Source of the DNA: Aralia elata
Taxonomy: Eukaryota; Streptophyta; Magnoliopsida; Apiales; Araliaceae
Reading direction: 5' to 3'
Length of the DNA stretch: 64,000 nucleotides
Assembly (NCBI GenBank): GCA_034770075.1
Contig: CM068385.1
Location: 60,514,980-60,578,979, forward strand
This document shows positions 11,037-22,913 of the stretch, piece after piece. Position 1 is the stretch's first letter; each line of letters starts with the position of its first letter. The notes below the pieces were generated by a model. That model worked only from the letters and a program-made list of their open reading frames with translations, was not told where the DNA came from and did no database searches. Position numbers and translations under genes: made by a program.

Positions 11037-12098
11037 CTAAGTAAAAAGATGGGGGTAATTCTTCTTCATTTTATCCTTTAACTCCCACGTAGCCTCCTCG
11101 ACATCGTGATTTCGCCAAACTACCTTCACAGAAGGTATAACTTTGTTCCTTAATACTTGCTCCTTCCTATCAGTTATCTGAATAGGAATTTCCTCGTACG
11201 TGAGATCCTTCTCGATCTGGACGGGCTCATAGGATATAACGTGCTTGTAATCGGGTTTGTATGGTCGTAGCACTGAGACATGGAACACATTATGGATATG
11301 CTCCAGCTCGGGAGGTAAAGCTACCTCGTACGCCACTTCGCCTACCCTTCTCAAGACTTCAAATGGTCCTACGAACCTCGGACTCAACTTCCCTTTCTTG
11401 CCGAATTGGATCTTCCCCTTCCAGGGAGATACCTTCAAAAACACAAAACTACCACTTTCAAACTCTCGGCTTTGACGGTGCAAATCTGCGTATTTCTTCT
11501 GCCGATCTTGGGCTGCTACCAATCTGGCTCTTATTATCTCAACAATATCTGCCGTTTGCTGAACCAGTTTTGGTCCCAACAGTTGTCTCTCCCCGACTTC
11601 ATCCCAACATAACGGTGTTCTGCACTTTTTTCCGTAGAGAGCTTCGTACGACGGCATACCGATACTTGCGTGATAACTATTATTATAAGCGAATTCCACG
11701 AGGGGTAAGTGGTCATCCCAGTTTCCCTTGAAATCCATCACACAAGCTCTAAGCACGTCTTCCAGCGTCTGTATTGTTCGCTCACTCTGTCCGTCAGTTT
11801 GAGGATGATAAGCAGTACTTAGCCTCAGTTGTGTTCCCATTCTTTCCTGCAAGTTCTTACAAAAATTTGACGTGAAGCGCGGATCTCGATCAGAAACGAT
11901 TGACACTGGCACTCCATGTCTCGAAACAACTTCCTTAATGTACAACCTTGCTAATTGATTTAAATTGAATCAGATCCTTATTGGTAGAAAGTGCGCTGAC
12001 TTTGTCAATCGGTCCACAATAACCCAAATTGCATCATAGCCCTTCTGTGTGCTTGGAAGTCCCACACCGAAGTCCATTGTAATGTGCTCCCATTTCCA
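11037..12098 (-). pseudogene. Element T integrase and chromodomain
   Basis: This continues the pol frame after a TAA at 12101-12099. The first catalytic Asp is in HITMDFGVGLPS; a second in-frame stop (TGA, 11972-11970) follows DRLTKSAHFLP. VSDRDPRFTSNF carries the second Asp and TDGQSERTIQTLED the Glu. After a GPFEVL-type C-terminal domain the protein ends in DRKEQVLRNKVIPSVKVVWR...EEATWELKDKMKKNYPHLF, a chromodomain-like tail typical of chromoviruses and thought to guide integration to heterochromatin. The final 302 codons are open. Confidence 0.92.
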
Positions 12099-14294
12099 TT
12101 ATGGTATCTTAAGTGGTTGAAGTAGTCCACTCGGTCTTTGATGCTCTGCCTTGACCCGTTGACAGGTGAGGCACTTACTGACGCACTCTGCCACCTCTCG
12201 CTTCAAATTTGGCAACCAAAAATGTTGACGGAGATCCCTGTACATTTTTGTGCTTCCTGGGTGAACAGAATATGGTGAGTTATGTGCCTCATGCAAGATT
12301 GCCTCTCTTAGTTCGGTCACGGCTGGCACCCACACACGTTCTTCAAATCGCAAGATACCATCTTTATCCAATCTGAACTTTTCTCCATCGTTTTCTACTA
12401 CTCTTTCCTTTATCTTCTCACATTCCTCGTCATTTCTCTGTGCCTCCTTTACTTTATCTAGCAATGTCGGACGAGCTTCCATTACGAATAAACGCTCTGC
12501 GACCACTTTTGGACTTTTCACTTCTATCTCTAGTCGCGTCATTTCCTTCACTAGCTCCTCCTGTGTTGTCAGCCTGAACAAGCTATCCCTTCTTTTTCTT
12601 CTCAACGCATCTGCTACTACGTTTGCCTTCCCAGGGTGATAAAGAATTTGGCAGTCGTAATCTTTGATTAATTCCAACCACCTCCTTTGTCGCATATCGA
12701 GCTCTTTCTGTGTGAAGATATACTTCAGACTTTTGTGGTCCGTATATATCTCACATTTCTCTCCATAAAGATAGTGCCTCCAAATCTTCAGGGCAAAAAC
12801 TACCGCGGCTAACTCCAAGTCGCGGGTAGGGTATCGCTTTTCATAGCCCTTCAATTGACGTGACGCGTACGCAATGACCTTGCCATGTTGCATAAGAACA
12901 CAACCAAGACCTCGGTGTGACGTATCACTATACACTACAAAACCTCCTGTATCATCCGGTAGGGATAACACAGGTGCCTCACTCAATCTCTTCTTCAACT
13001 CTGTAAAACTTTCCTCACACTTCTCCGTCCACACAAACTTCACAGTCTTCCTCGTTAGATTGGTCAACGGGGTCGCTATCTTAGAAAAATCTTGGATAAA
13101 TCGTCGATAGTACCCGGCTAACCCTAAGAAACTCCGCACCTCCGTTGGCGTCCTCGATTGATCCCAGCTACTCACTGCTTCCACTTTCGTAGGATCCACT
13201 GAGATTCCATCTTTGTCTATCACATGCCCTAGAAATTGTACCCTTTCCATCCAAAATTCACATTTAGAAAATTTTGCGTACAACTTCTCTCTCCTTAGCG
13301 TTTCTAGTATCGCCTTTAGATGGTCGGCGTGCTCCTCTTCGGTCTTTGAATAGATTAGGATGTCGTCGATGAAAACTACCACAAACTTGTCTAAGTATGG
13401 CTTGAGAATTCGATTCATCAAATCCATAAATGCTGCTGGCGCGTTCGTCAGACCGAAAGACATCACCAAAAATTCATAGTGCCCATACCTCGTTCGAAAC
13501 GCGGTCTTTGGTACGTCCTCCCTCCTCACCTTTAACTGGTGATATCCAGTTCTCAAATCTATCTTCGAGAAATGCCTCGCTCCTTGAAGTTGATCGAAAA
13601 TATCGTCGATTCTTGGCAATGGATACTTGTTCTTGATTGTTGCCTTGTTCAACTCTCGGTAGTCGATACAAAGCCTTATTGTTCCGTCTTTCTTCTTGAC
13701 AAACAAAACCGGTGCTCCCCATGGAGATATACTGGGCTGAATATACCCATTGTCCAGTAATTCTTGAAGTTGGATCAACAATTCTTTCATTTCCACTGGC
13801 GCCAAGCGATACGGGGCTTTTGAAATTGGTGCCGTCCCTGGCGCTAAATCTATTGCAGACTCAATTTCCCTGTCTGGCGGTAGACCGGGTAAATCGCTTG
13901 GAAACACGTCTGGAAAGTCCTTCACTATCGGTATATCTGTTATTTCTACTCTCTCCTTCTTTGTGTCTACAATATAGGCTAAATAGCCTACACACCCTTT
14001 TCTTAGTAACTTCTTGGCCTGCATCATCGTAAGACAACACGATCGTCTAAGCGATGTGCTACCATTAAATACTACCCTCGACCGGTTCGAGGTCCGAAGG
14101 TTCACACTTTTCTTATGATAGTCAATTATTGCTGCATGGTTATATAACCAATCCATTCCCAATATTACATCAAACTCTCCTAATTTAATCGGGATCAAAT
14201 CTACCTTTAGGTTATGACCCCTAATTACAGCTTTACAATCACGGTATATGAATTCTACGAGAATTACCTCCTCGTTAGCAATTTCTACGCTCAA
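12099..14294 (-). pseudogene. Element T protease end, reverse transcriptase and RNase H
   Basis: This is a 731-codon open stretch. It contains the protease C-terminus (LGMDWLYNH), the RT (WGAPVLFVKKKDG, RTGYHQL, catalytic FIDD in VVVFIDDILIYS), RNase H (VYSDTSHRGLGC, YTDHKSLKYIF, ADALRRKRR) and the integrase zinc domain (HPGSTKMYRDLRQHFWLP ... CLTCQRVK). It is not an independent gene: it is one nucleotide out of frame with gag (shift near 14325) and ends at a TAA in a position normally coding Glu before WKWEH. All RT catalytic aspartates appear present. Confidence 0.92.
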
Positions 14295-14302
14295 GGGATT
14301 AT

Positions 14303-15580
14303 CTAGTCGTTCTTGGGGTAAAAATTCAATCGACTAGCAAATTCCTCAGATACAAACGAATAGGTAGCACCCGAATCAAATAATACGTAAGCATTTATAT
14401 CATTGATCGGGATAATACCTGACACCACGTCCCTTGAAGCTATGACATCCTGGGCCGTCATGTTGAATGTCCTGGCGGTTGGTCGACTAGGCGGAACAGG
14501 CCCACCAGTCGCTGACTTGTTGCTTCCCCCTTTGTAGCCACTTCCCCCGCTGCTTCCTTTTTGGGGGCAGTCCTTGATCTGATGCTCGACCGATCCACAA
14601 GCGAAACATCCACGGATTTTCTTCGGATTTGGGCATTTTGGTGCTATATGTCCCTCCTGGCCGCAGTTATAACAGACACTGCGTCCCTTCCAACATTCTC
14701 CCAGGTGATTTTTCCCACATTTTGAACATGCCTCGATTCTCTTTTTGAATCCTCCTTGATTGCTTCCGGTCGGATTATTGCTTGTACTATTGTTACTGTT
14801 ATCCCACTTCCTCTTCCCCAAGTTGCTTCCTCCGCTACTACTTCCTCCACGATGGTCGCCTCCGTTTTTCTTATTCTTCCTTTCCCTGTTATATTGACTC
14901 AAGGCCTCACTTCCACCCTCAGCTATGATGGCCTTCTCTAGGAGTACATTAAAGGTCTCGATTTGGAGCACCGACACCTTGCTGTACACCCATGGCTTCA
15001 GCCCTTGTTCAAACCGTTGTGCCTTCCGCTCTTCCGTATCCACTTGGTGTGGCGCAAAGCGTGCGAGTTCATTAAATTTGGCAACGTATTGTGCCACCGT
15101 CATATCCCCTTGCTTAAGTTCCAGGAATTTCACTTCCATCCGACTCTTCATGCTCTTCGGGAAGTAATTCTCGAAGAACAGTTCCTTGAATCTTTCCCAC
15201 GACACTACACCTTCTCCAGCCCGTTGCTGATTGGCTTCCCACCAGTAGTTCGCCTCTCCCTTCATCATATAGGTGGCGAATGCAGTCTTCTGGTCTTCTC
15301 CCACACGTGCAATGGTAAAAGCCTTCTCGGTTTCTTTAACCTAAGACTGGGCCTCTATCGGGTTAGTCGTCCCTTTGAACTCTGGGGGTCCCACACTTTT
15401 GAAGTCTTTAAAATTTGCTATCGGGGTAGTTGGGGGAATTGGGTTCCCGGGTCCTATATTTCTGCCTTGGAACACTCCCTCAAGTAAGTCTGCTAGTCGT
15501 TGCATGGGGTCTGCTTGGCCTCCTTCATTGTTCACTGACCCTTGAGGGGTTCGCTGAACGGGTATTCTACGCGGCGGCAT
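14303..15580 (-). pseudogene. Element T gag and protease N-terminus
   Basis: The ATG at 15580 begins MPPRRIPVQRTPQG, a common start of plant Tekay gags. A TAG at 15343-15341 replaces a Trp codon (EAQS-stop-VKETEKAF). The capsid part (YMMKGEANYWWE ... FKELFFENYFP) is followed by a glycine/serine-rich stretch and zinc knuckles (CYNCGQEGHIAPKC, CFACGSVEHQIKDC). The aspartic protease core LFDSGATYSFVS comes last. The frame then shifts by one near 14325 (NFYPKND in this frame, FLPQERLDNPLS in the next), separating it from pol. Confidence 0.9.
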
Positions 15581-15908
15581 TTTCTGTTTAATGGAATAAA
15601 ACTAACTGTTACTATCTCACTATACCATGCAAATGTTTACCAAGTAATGTGGCAATTAAACAACACATTAGACAAGAACATTCCATTAATAAGTTAATAG
15701 CCAGTACATCATACGTGATCGTCCTATAGCACACCGCTATGAACGTCACCATTCACCCCCTCATACACAATAGATGGGGATTTACTAACATAGTACCCTC
15801 TATCAAGCATAAAGACTTGGGGTATACAAAACTTATCCCACACATAATACAAAAGGTCGGGATTTACATATACAAAATCATGTACTGCTAGACACATAAC
15901 TAACTAGT
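15581..15908. other. Spacer between upstream ORF and gag of T
   Basis: This is 328 bp between the stop of the upstream ORF and the gag ATG. I see no ORF or obvious structural element; the sequence is of ordinary composition. It probably carries whatever translation-initiation context gag uses. Confidence 0.5.
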
Positions 15909-16658
15909 CTATCCAAGCATACCGCGCTCTACGACGCTGTTATACTCCAAACGTCCCATATGGACCATCAGATCTCGACTCAGAGTGTGGCGAGTCTGTC
16001 CCTCCTCGGTCGGATAATGCCAGACACTATCTATCCATCTACCGATAGCCGTGCTGAATGCATAGCCCATCCGGTTCATCTTCCTCCTCTTCCTTCTCAC
16101 TTCACCTTCTAGGTTATCAGCTCGCTCTAAGGCGTCATCCCGCTGTTCCTTAATTTGGATGCGGTCAGTTACTTCTACCTCTAGCTGGGCTCGCAAAGCC
16201 TCTTTCTCCACCTGTAGGCTCCCTGCCCCCTGCTCGGACTGCTCTAGATTTCCTACCAGTTCTACATTCCTTGCCATGAGATGGTAGACCATAGCCCCTA
16301 ACTGCACAGAGACCTCATGTCGTCCCTGAGCTTCCTGCTCCAACTCTCGGACTGTATCCTCTAGCTCGATGATGCGATCAACATACTCCCCTAACAGATC
16401 ATCTTCATATGTGGTACCATCATGGGGCACCTCTCCTGGTTCATCTAAGGAATCACTGCCTATAGGGTTCTCCTCGAAGTCCTCCTCCGGGTCTTCCTCC
16501 GGATCAGACTCCATCACATATTCCTCTTCGGCTGGGGACACTGCCGTAATAGGCTCAACTATAAGGGGTGACTCGAACACCACATGGATGTCACGTGGCT
16601 CTTCCTCCATAATTCTGCTTGGCTCGCCTATCTCTGGCATACTACAAACACAAGACAA
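15909..16658 (-). CDS. Intact coiled-coil ORF upstream of gag in element T
   Basis: This 249-codon ORF lies between PBS and gag on the sense strand and starts MSCVCSMPEIGEPSRIMEEE. The first ~85 residues are very acidic (EEDPEEDFEENP). Residues ~90-200 look like a coiled coil rich in E, Q, L and A (IELEDTVRELEQEAQGRHE, EALRAQLEVEV, ALERADNLEGEVRRKRRK). A short C-terminal part contains AFSTAIGRWIDSVWHYP. No enzymatic motif or zinc knuckle is visible and I do not recognise a family. It is uninterrupted, while the gag-pol of the same element has three stops and a frameshift. It could be an accessory protein or a captured fragment; function is unknown. Confidence 0.65.
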   Translation of the reverse strand: MSCVCSMPEIGEPSRIMEEEPRDIHVVFESPLIVEPITAVSPAEEEYVMESDPEEDPEEDFEENPIGSDSLDEPGEVPHDGTTYEDDLLGEYVDRIIELEDTVRELEQEAQGRHEVSVQLGAMVYHLMARNVELVGNLEQSEQGAGSLQVEKEALRAQLEVEVTDRIQIKEQRDDALERADNLEGEVRRKRRKMNRMGYAFSTAIGRWIDSVWHYPTEEGQTRHTLSRDLMVHMGRLEYNSVVERGMLG

Positions 16659-16858
16659 AATAAACGAAACCTATCAGTATCTCTTAACAAAATATAAATC
16701 CATTACATGGAATGAAAATACATTTCACGACACTACTAACTTTCTAATCGAAGTCTATATAACGTAAACTCTACATGAGTTTTATTGCTTTCTATTTCTC
16801 TATGTTCTCCAAGGTTATAGCCTAAGGACTCTCTATTTCCTAAGGTTTATAACCTATA

Positions 16859-16870
16859 GCTCTGATACCA
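16859..16870 (-). other. Element T primer-binding site
   Basis: The reverse complement is TGGTATCAGAGC, the complement of the initiator tRNA-Met 3' end. It is separated from the 5' LTR by three bases. Confidence 0.92.
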
Positions 16871-16873
16871 ACC

Positions 16874-19800
16874 TGTGACGCCCCCAAATCCGGGTTACCT
16901 TAACCTCGAATCCGGTGCATCACTATGCAACTCATACACATACTATTAACAACTAATTACGGAATAATAGAAATATTTACATTGATATAACATAAATACT
17001 CTCGTCCCAAGTCTCGATACCAATACAAATACCTGACATAACATATTACACAATGACTAAAGCATAAGTCTGAATACATGACATAACTTAATACATAATC
17101 TCTAAACGAGTCTTAATACAAAACATAAATCATAACATAGTAGGACAAAGCTAATCCGTAGCTTTGCCTTTGCCTTTATCCTTTCCCGAGCTCTCGCCTC
17201 TATGGGTAACCACTGAAATGTTTTAAGGAAGCAAGGGTGAGCAACAAATTTGCCCAGCAAGTATAGCAATAATGATAATGCATAATCAAAAGTAAGATTT
17301 CTCAAGTTATAATACCAATCTTTGTTATTACTGATGAGTCACTATGGACTGGATGAATATTAAACGAATTCAAGAATTTCAAATTGTTACAATTGCAGGA
17401 ATCACTGAGTGGCCACCATGGCACTTACCTTTTATTAGAATTAACAGTATTACACTATTAACTCCAAAACAACAATTACAGGTACAATAGGTGATCAGCC
17501 TAAAATACCCGGCGTTATGCATAAGCCTCAAACGTTCTACTTACGCGCGTGTCGGTTCCCCGACTAAAAATATATTTTTCCCTACTATGAGGGTTGTTCA
17601 TCTCTGCAAAGAGTCCGCACCAAAACAACTAGTTTGGATAGCTTTCTAAATCATGGTCATTAGTCTAGCCGAATCAAATGGCATTGACACTCTTCGTAAA
17701 CAATTCATGCATAATGTGAACTTAAAAGCTTTAACAGTTTATGTCAATAACACATCTTGAACGCTTGTGCAAATATGAAAGATTCGCATAAGTATGGAAT
17801 TCACACAACAATATACGTATTGCGTAAATATGAACTTTGAACATTAAATAACATTCGTAAGAATATAATCGAATGAAGTTAATAAGCTCGCCTAGCACGA
17901 GGACTACACAAGGATTAGAAAACTTGCTCAATACACCACATTGGTGGAGTTTAGGAAAATGTAGAATATTTGTGCAATATCAACTTAAACAAGAATTAGA
18001 AAATCTGCACAATATATGTCTTTTCTATAAGATAAGAAACTTGCATTCAATACCGAAAATGAATGAAGTTAGAGGACTTGCCTAACACAAGGGTTAGACA
18101 AGGGTTTAGGAAACTTGCCTTACGCGCTGCTACTATTTGACGTTAATCGTCCTCAAATATGTTCTACGCATTTAAACACATATTCACATACCAATTAGTC
18201 TCACAATAAACACCAAATATTGGCTTACATTAATCAACACATTATAATCATTACGAACATTGATTTCCACTACGACTACCCAAACGGGGATCTCGCTCCT
18301 CGGTGAGCGAGCGGCTGCCCAGCTCGCTGGCGGGGGAGTAGGGGACAACGCCCCCTGAAACCCAAACGAAAAACGCAACTAAGCTATTCATTTTATTAAG
18401 CAAAATCTCACGGGACTAAGTCGTTTCATGCTTGGCCAACTAATTAATAGCATGCTTCATGTGTTACTGCTTAAGAGGCTCATATACACTTGCCTCAAGC
18501 TTCAGTTCTCAAAAGGAACAACTTGGCGACTCTACAGCACGGCGCGACCGCGCTGCTTTTTGGCCTGGGAGTAGCGCGACCGCGCTACTCCTTCTGTAGC
18601 AACTTTCTGGTTTATTTCTTACTCTAACCAACCTTTAGATGCTTGGGGTCATTCTAACATTATACTAACATGCCATACATATGCTTTGGGGTATTTATAA
18701 CATGTTGGGTCTATGTAAACATGCATCACATCAACAACACAAAGCAGCAAAATTTTGCACCTCTGCAGGCCTGCGCGTGCGCGCTAGCCTTAGGCTTGGG
18801 AGTAGCGCGGCCGCGCCACTCTGGATACAGGGAGTTCCAGGTTGTTTTGCTTCTGCAGAACCTTAACAACAAAATTGATTTCTCCCTCTTTGCTTCATAA
18901 CCCTTATATAACCAATACACATGACTTAAAAACATGTTTCTATTACTCAACCATGCATTATAACATCATTTCAACAATTAATCATAACTAGTTCTCATGA
19001 TCTTTAGAGAAATCATTCTCTTGGACATTAAACCAAATAGTTGGTGGGCATGGCTTACAAACTCACCTTGGAGTAGAGTTTAATTATGCTCTAGTCCAGA
19101 TTTCCAAATGAAATCAATACCCACAACTTCATAACACATTATGAGCATACACAAACATTCATTCAACCAACCATAAACTAAGTTTCATCAAAGTCTAATT
19201 GTCCAAAACAGTCCACAATGTCCAACAGTCCATTAATGTCCATTCTTGATTCCTTATGCATAGGTTCGATTCTCATTCTTTGTTCCACTTTTACATATCA
19301 TTAACAAGGTTTACAAAGTTAATCAACACTCTTATAAGCCCATGAACAACTGAACAATTCAGCAACATAAACTCCCACAAAATAAGCAAAATCAAACTAA
19401 GAATTGAAGCAACTATGGAAATGAGTTAGGTTTCACAACACTAACCTCTTGAAGCAACTTCTAGGATGAAAATGGGATTGATACTCAGCTGCTACACCAC
19501 TTCTTCTTCTTCCTTCAAACCACTCGTACACACTTAATTCCTACACTCAATATCCAGCTGCAACACTTAGCAAAATGAAAGGAATGGAGCTAAGCAATGG
19601 GGTAGTATATATAGAGGGATGAACTGAGCTTCCTTGGAGGATGGAATGGTTGAGCATGCTTGGTGTGATCAGCTCCCCATATATGGGAAGCTGAAGTTGG
19701 CCTCTCCCATGTATGGGTAACTCCCCTCTCATTCTCCCAATTGTTCTTCCTCCCTTTTGCTCTCCCAAATGCAAGAATTTGCTTCACCCAAAATGTTCTT

Positions 19801-20306
19801 GATTCTCCTTGTTCCTTCCCTCTTCATTCTTCTCTTCCTGTGTTCTTCTTCTTCATTCAATCAGCTGATGGTTTAACCCATTTCCCTCATGGGTCATGGG
19901 TTGGGTCGTGGGTCGGGTCGTGGGTCATGGATCATGGGTTTGGGCCACCCTCAAGCAATTTGGGGCTTCTAATTAAATCCCCATTTGGCAAAAATAAAAT
20001 CCAACACTTGGATTATTACTCAATCACATTTACACTATGACAAAAATTAGAAAATTCGAAATAAACGAAAAAGACGTTTTTGGGGCGAATAGTGCCCACG
20101 CGAATAGAATTTTAGCGATATTTCTCCGAAATCATTTTAATAAGTCCTATCAAATAACAACACTTAATATCATTGCAAACACACAATCTAGGTTATTACA
20201 TAACCTTTAATCACATCACATAGAATAATATTAATAAAAATTCTTTTTATTAAATAATATACCTAAGCTTATATTACAAAGCCATACAAAATTCACGGTC
20301 GTTACA
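16874..20306 (-). mobile_element. Element T 5' LTR
   Basis: This 3433 bp LTR is nearly identical to 7558-10996 and has the same TG...CA ends. As the 5' copy in element orientation it would supply the promoter; the TATA-like CTATATATA is at 19606-19614 on the reverse strand. It is followed on the right by the target duplication TATAT and resumption of the copia-A RT. Confidence 0.92.
19606..19614 (-). promoter_or_regulatory. Element T TATA-like box
   Basis: The reverse complement CTATATATA sits in the 5' LTR, in a context conserved with the other LTR. It is the only strong TATA match noticed in the central LTR. Promoter role is inferred. Confidence 0.45.
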
Positions 20307-20311
20307 TATAT

Positions 20312-20746
20312 GGCCCGACTGGTTGCAAAAGGTTTCAAACAAAGACAAGGAGTTGACTATGATGAAACCTTCTCACCAGTAGCTATGCTCAAGTCCATTC
20401 GGATTTTGCTTGTAATTGCAGCTTATTATGACTACGAGATCTGGCAAATGGACGTGAAAACGGCCTTCCTCAATGGAGAGCTTGAGAAAAATGTATATAT
20501 GATACAACAAGAGGGTTTTGTTTCAACGGTTGGAACAAATCAAGTCTGTAAGCTACAACGATCCATTTATGGGTTGAAGCAAGCTTCTCGAAGGTGGAAC
20601 ATCCGTTTTGATGAGATAATCAAAAGGTTTGATTTTATCAAGAACGAGGATGAACCATGTGTGTACAAGAAGGTTAGTGGGAGCGCTGTATCATTCCTTA
20701 TATTATATGTTAATGATATATTACTGATAGGGAATGATGTTCCTAT
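20312..20746 (+). pseudogene. copia-A reverse transcriptase, N-terminal and palm part
   Basis: This continues copia-A after element T: ARLVAKGFKQRQGVDYDETF, then WQMDVKTAFLNGELE and SIYGLKQASRRW, and the active-site region LILYVNDILLIGND. The catalytic motif reads YVND, whereas copia-B has YVDD, so a key aspartate is lost. The frame runs into the LINE at 20747 within the codons for NDVPM. The bases 20733-20746 (AATGATGTTCCTAT) are the left copy of the LINE target duplication. Confidence 0.9.
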
Positions 20747-21190
20747 AGGAGGAATGAGAACATTCAAGTGAGAAGGAGGATGGGTTAGTTTCTCTCTCTT
20801 GAATTTTGCTCTCCCTTCTCTCTAGGATTCTTATCCGGTTTTCTTTTCCGTTATTGTTCCTTCTCCTTTTCCGTTATTTTTTTTACCCTTTTTGTCTCCC
20901 GCCTAACTTCACCTAACTATTGCATCCCCACCATTTTTTTCTGTTTACCTTTTTTGGCTTTTCCATCTCCTTCCCGGCCGTTGCCCCTCCGCCGTCGTCT
21001 CTACCTTCAAACCTCCTTTGTCTTCTCTCTTGTTTCAGCTGGTTTCTTTGCACTCAACCATGGTCAGTCATTCCCATCTTTCAGCTGGCAACTCTATTAG
21101 CAGTCAATCTCAGGACCTTTTGCTGACTATGGCATTTCTCGTCCATCCTCTCCTTCACTTTCTTCTCCGCTTGTTCTTAGCTGTGAGGAC

Positions 21191-22911
21191 ATGGTTGAAT
21201 CTGATGCCAATCCCCAAGCTGTGGCTACCAGCTCTGGCGAGTCTACTTCCTCTTTAAACAAAGAGCTGGAAGTTGCGGTTGGTTCCGGCTATGAGTGCGG
21301 AGGCTCAGGATCTTTTCAAAGCTGTCCATTATTTCTCTAGTAAGGATAGAGATGATGCTCTTCATGAAAGGGAAAGGAATATGAAGCTTCTAAACTTCAT
21401 TTCTGCTCATGGTTTCTCTATGAGCGCGGTTAATGCCTTTGTTTCTGAGGGTACACTGTCAGCTCCAGAGTCTGCCCGCCAGGTGTTTGACAATATTCCT
21501 AATGCTGTGGGGGAGCCTTCAGGGGCTAAACCCCCCTCCACCTCTTCCCCTTCGCACTTTGGAGGTCAGCTTGTTCCTGTATCTTGTGTGGGTGAAGCTA
21601 GCCAGCCGATGCGGGACTTTATTCCGCCTATTCTCTCCCCGTCCCCACCTATAGATGGCTCTGTTCCTTCTCCCATTCTCAGTGGGGATCGCAGTTCTTG
21701 GAGCGACGTTGTAGCTAAGAATGCTGCTAGTTCGTCTAGGTCATTGTCCTTTTTCCCCCCTTATGGAAGATGGACAAATTATTGTAAAACCACCTGTGGA
21801 GGTGCTTATTCGTGGAAATCAGAGATGGGCATCAAGCCTAGTTGGGTATTTTCTCCACTCCAATCTTCCCTTTAAGGTTGTTGAACCGATTGCTAGGCGG
21901 CTATGGGGGAATATGGGGCTTTCTAAAGTCTTTCTGCACAAAAAGGGGTACTACATTTTTAAGTTTCTCTCTATTGCTGATCGTGACAATGTGCTTGCAT
22001 CCGGGCCATGGCACTTTTCTTCTAAGGTCATTGTGCTTCAACCCTGGCAAGAAGGAATTGAATTCTCAAAGTCGGAGTGTGTAAAATTCCCTATATGGGT
22101 CAAGCTTAGCCAGATCCCCTTATCTTATTGGTCTGATGAAGGGATCAGTTACCTTGCTAGTGCCATTGGGAAGCCTCTTTTCACTGACGAGATGACCTCT
22201 AAGAATGAGCTAATGAATTTTGCTCGAGTATGTGTTGAAGTCAAAGCTACCTTCTCCTTTCCTTCTTCTATAAATGCTGTTGTTTGGAATGATGCTATTT
22301 CTGAAAACATTACTGTTCCAGTGGAGGTTGAATACCAAGGTAGGCCCCCCTCTTGCCCTTATTGTAAGGTTTTTTGGCCACTCCCCTCTCAAATGCCCAA
22401 AGGCTAATTATTCAATGGGATCCCAAAAGCTCAACCACCTTCTGACTCTGGGGCCCTTAAATCTAACCCGGTCTTGCCAACTCCTCCCATGGTTGGTTCT
22501 GGTAGTCCTAATCTTAGCTCCTCCTTGACTGCTGCTATGCATACGGATGCCTCTGCTCCTCCGAATGAGTGGGTAACTGTCTCCAGAGGTGCAAAATCTG
22601 GAATGGTTTCCCCTGTTTTACCATCCAAAATGACCACGTCCAACTCCTTTTCTCCCATTGCCACTTCTCCTGGCACTCAGACCTTACCTGGCTTAGTGTC
22701 TCCTTTTGCTACTTCTGGTGTCCTACCTCTCTCGCCTGACACAGCATCTCCTGCTTTGGATAATCCCCTAGTTACAAAATTAAAGGTGATTGATGAAAAA
22801 GAAGGAAAGGATCTAAAGCAAAAGCAAAGAAATGGTAATGTTAATCCACAAGTTGCAAAGAAAAGGAGCAAGGGCAAAGGTAAAGCGGGTAACACCTCTC
22901 CTACATCTTGA
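21191..22911 (+). pseudogene. LINE ORF1 (DUF4283 and zinc knuckle)
   Basis: The likely start is ATG 21191 (MVESDANPQAVATSSGE). The frame shifts near 21285 into MSAEAQDLFKAV..., again near 21755 after a C/T run, and again at a T run near 22370. The DUF4283-like segment is SSLVGYFLHSNLPF ... YYIFKFLSIADRDNVLASG ... WVKLSQIPLSYWS. A CCHC knuckle follows but is split by the last shift (CPYCKVF / FGHSPLKCPK). The C-terminal part is Ser/Pro/Thr-rich and ends in a Lys-rich tail (KKRSKGKGKAG). ORF1 proteins bind LINE RNA. The stop at 22911 is two bases before the ORF2 ATG. Confidence 0.82.
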
Positions 22912-22913
22912 TT

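Larger units (their letters stand above)
7558..20306 (-). mobile_element. Tekay-like Ty3/gypsy element T, complete with both LTRs
   Basis: This 12.75 kb element is inserted in the copia-A RT region and is flanked by the 5 bp duplication TATAA (7553-7557) / TATAT (20307-20311). LTRs have TG...CA ends; a PBS sits beside the right LTR and a PPT beside the left LTR, so it reads leftward. Domain order is gag-PR-RT-RH-INT-chromodomain. The RNase H wording (YASRQLKGYEKRYPT, YIFTQKELDMRQRRW) and the chromodomain tail are those of the Tekay/Del chromovirus clade. The coding region has three in-frame stops and one frameshift. The two LTRs differ little by eye, including a 6 bp indel near 7614/16928. 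Confidence 0.92.

Noticed and set aside
11257..14032. Plus-strand ORFs opposite the gypsy pol
   Set aside because: They are antisense shadows of a clear minus-strand pol frame.
15909..16658. env-like gene in the gypsy element
   Set aside because: It lies between PBS and gag rather than after pol. It lacks a signal peptide and membrane segment and is coiled-coil-like.
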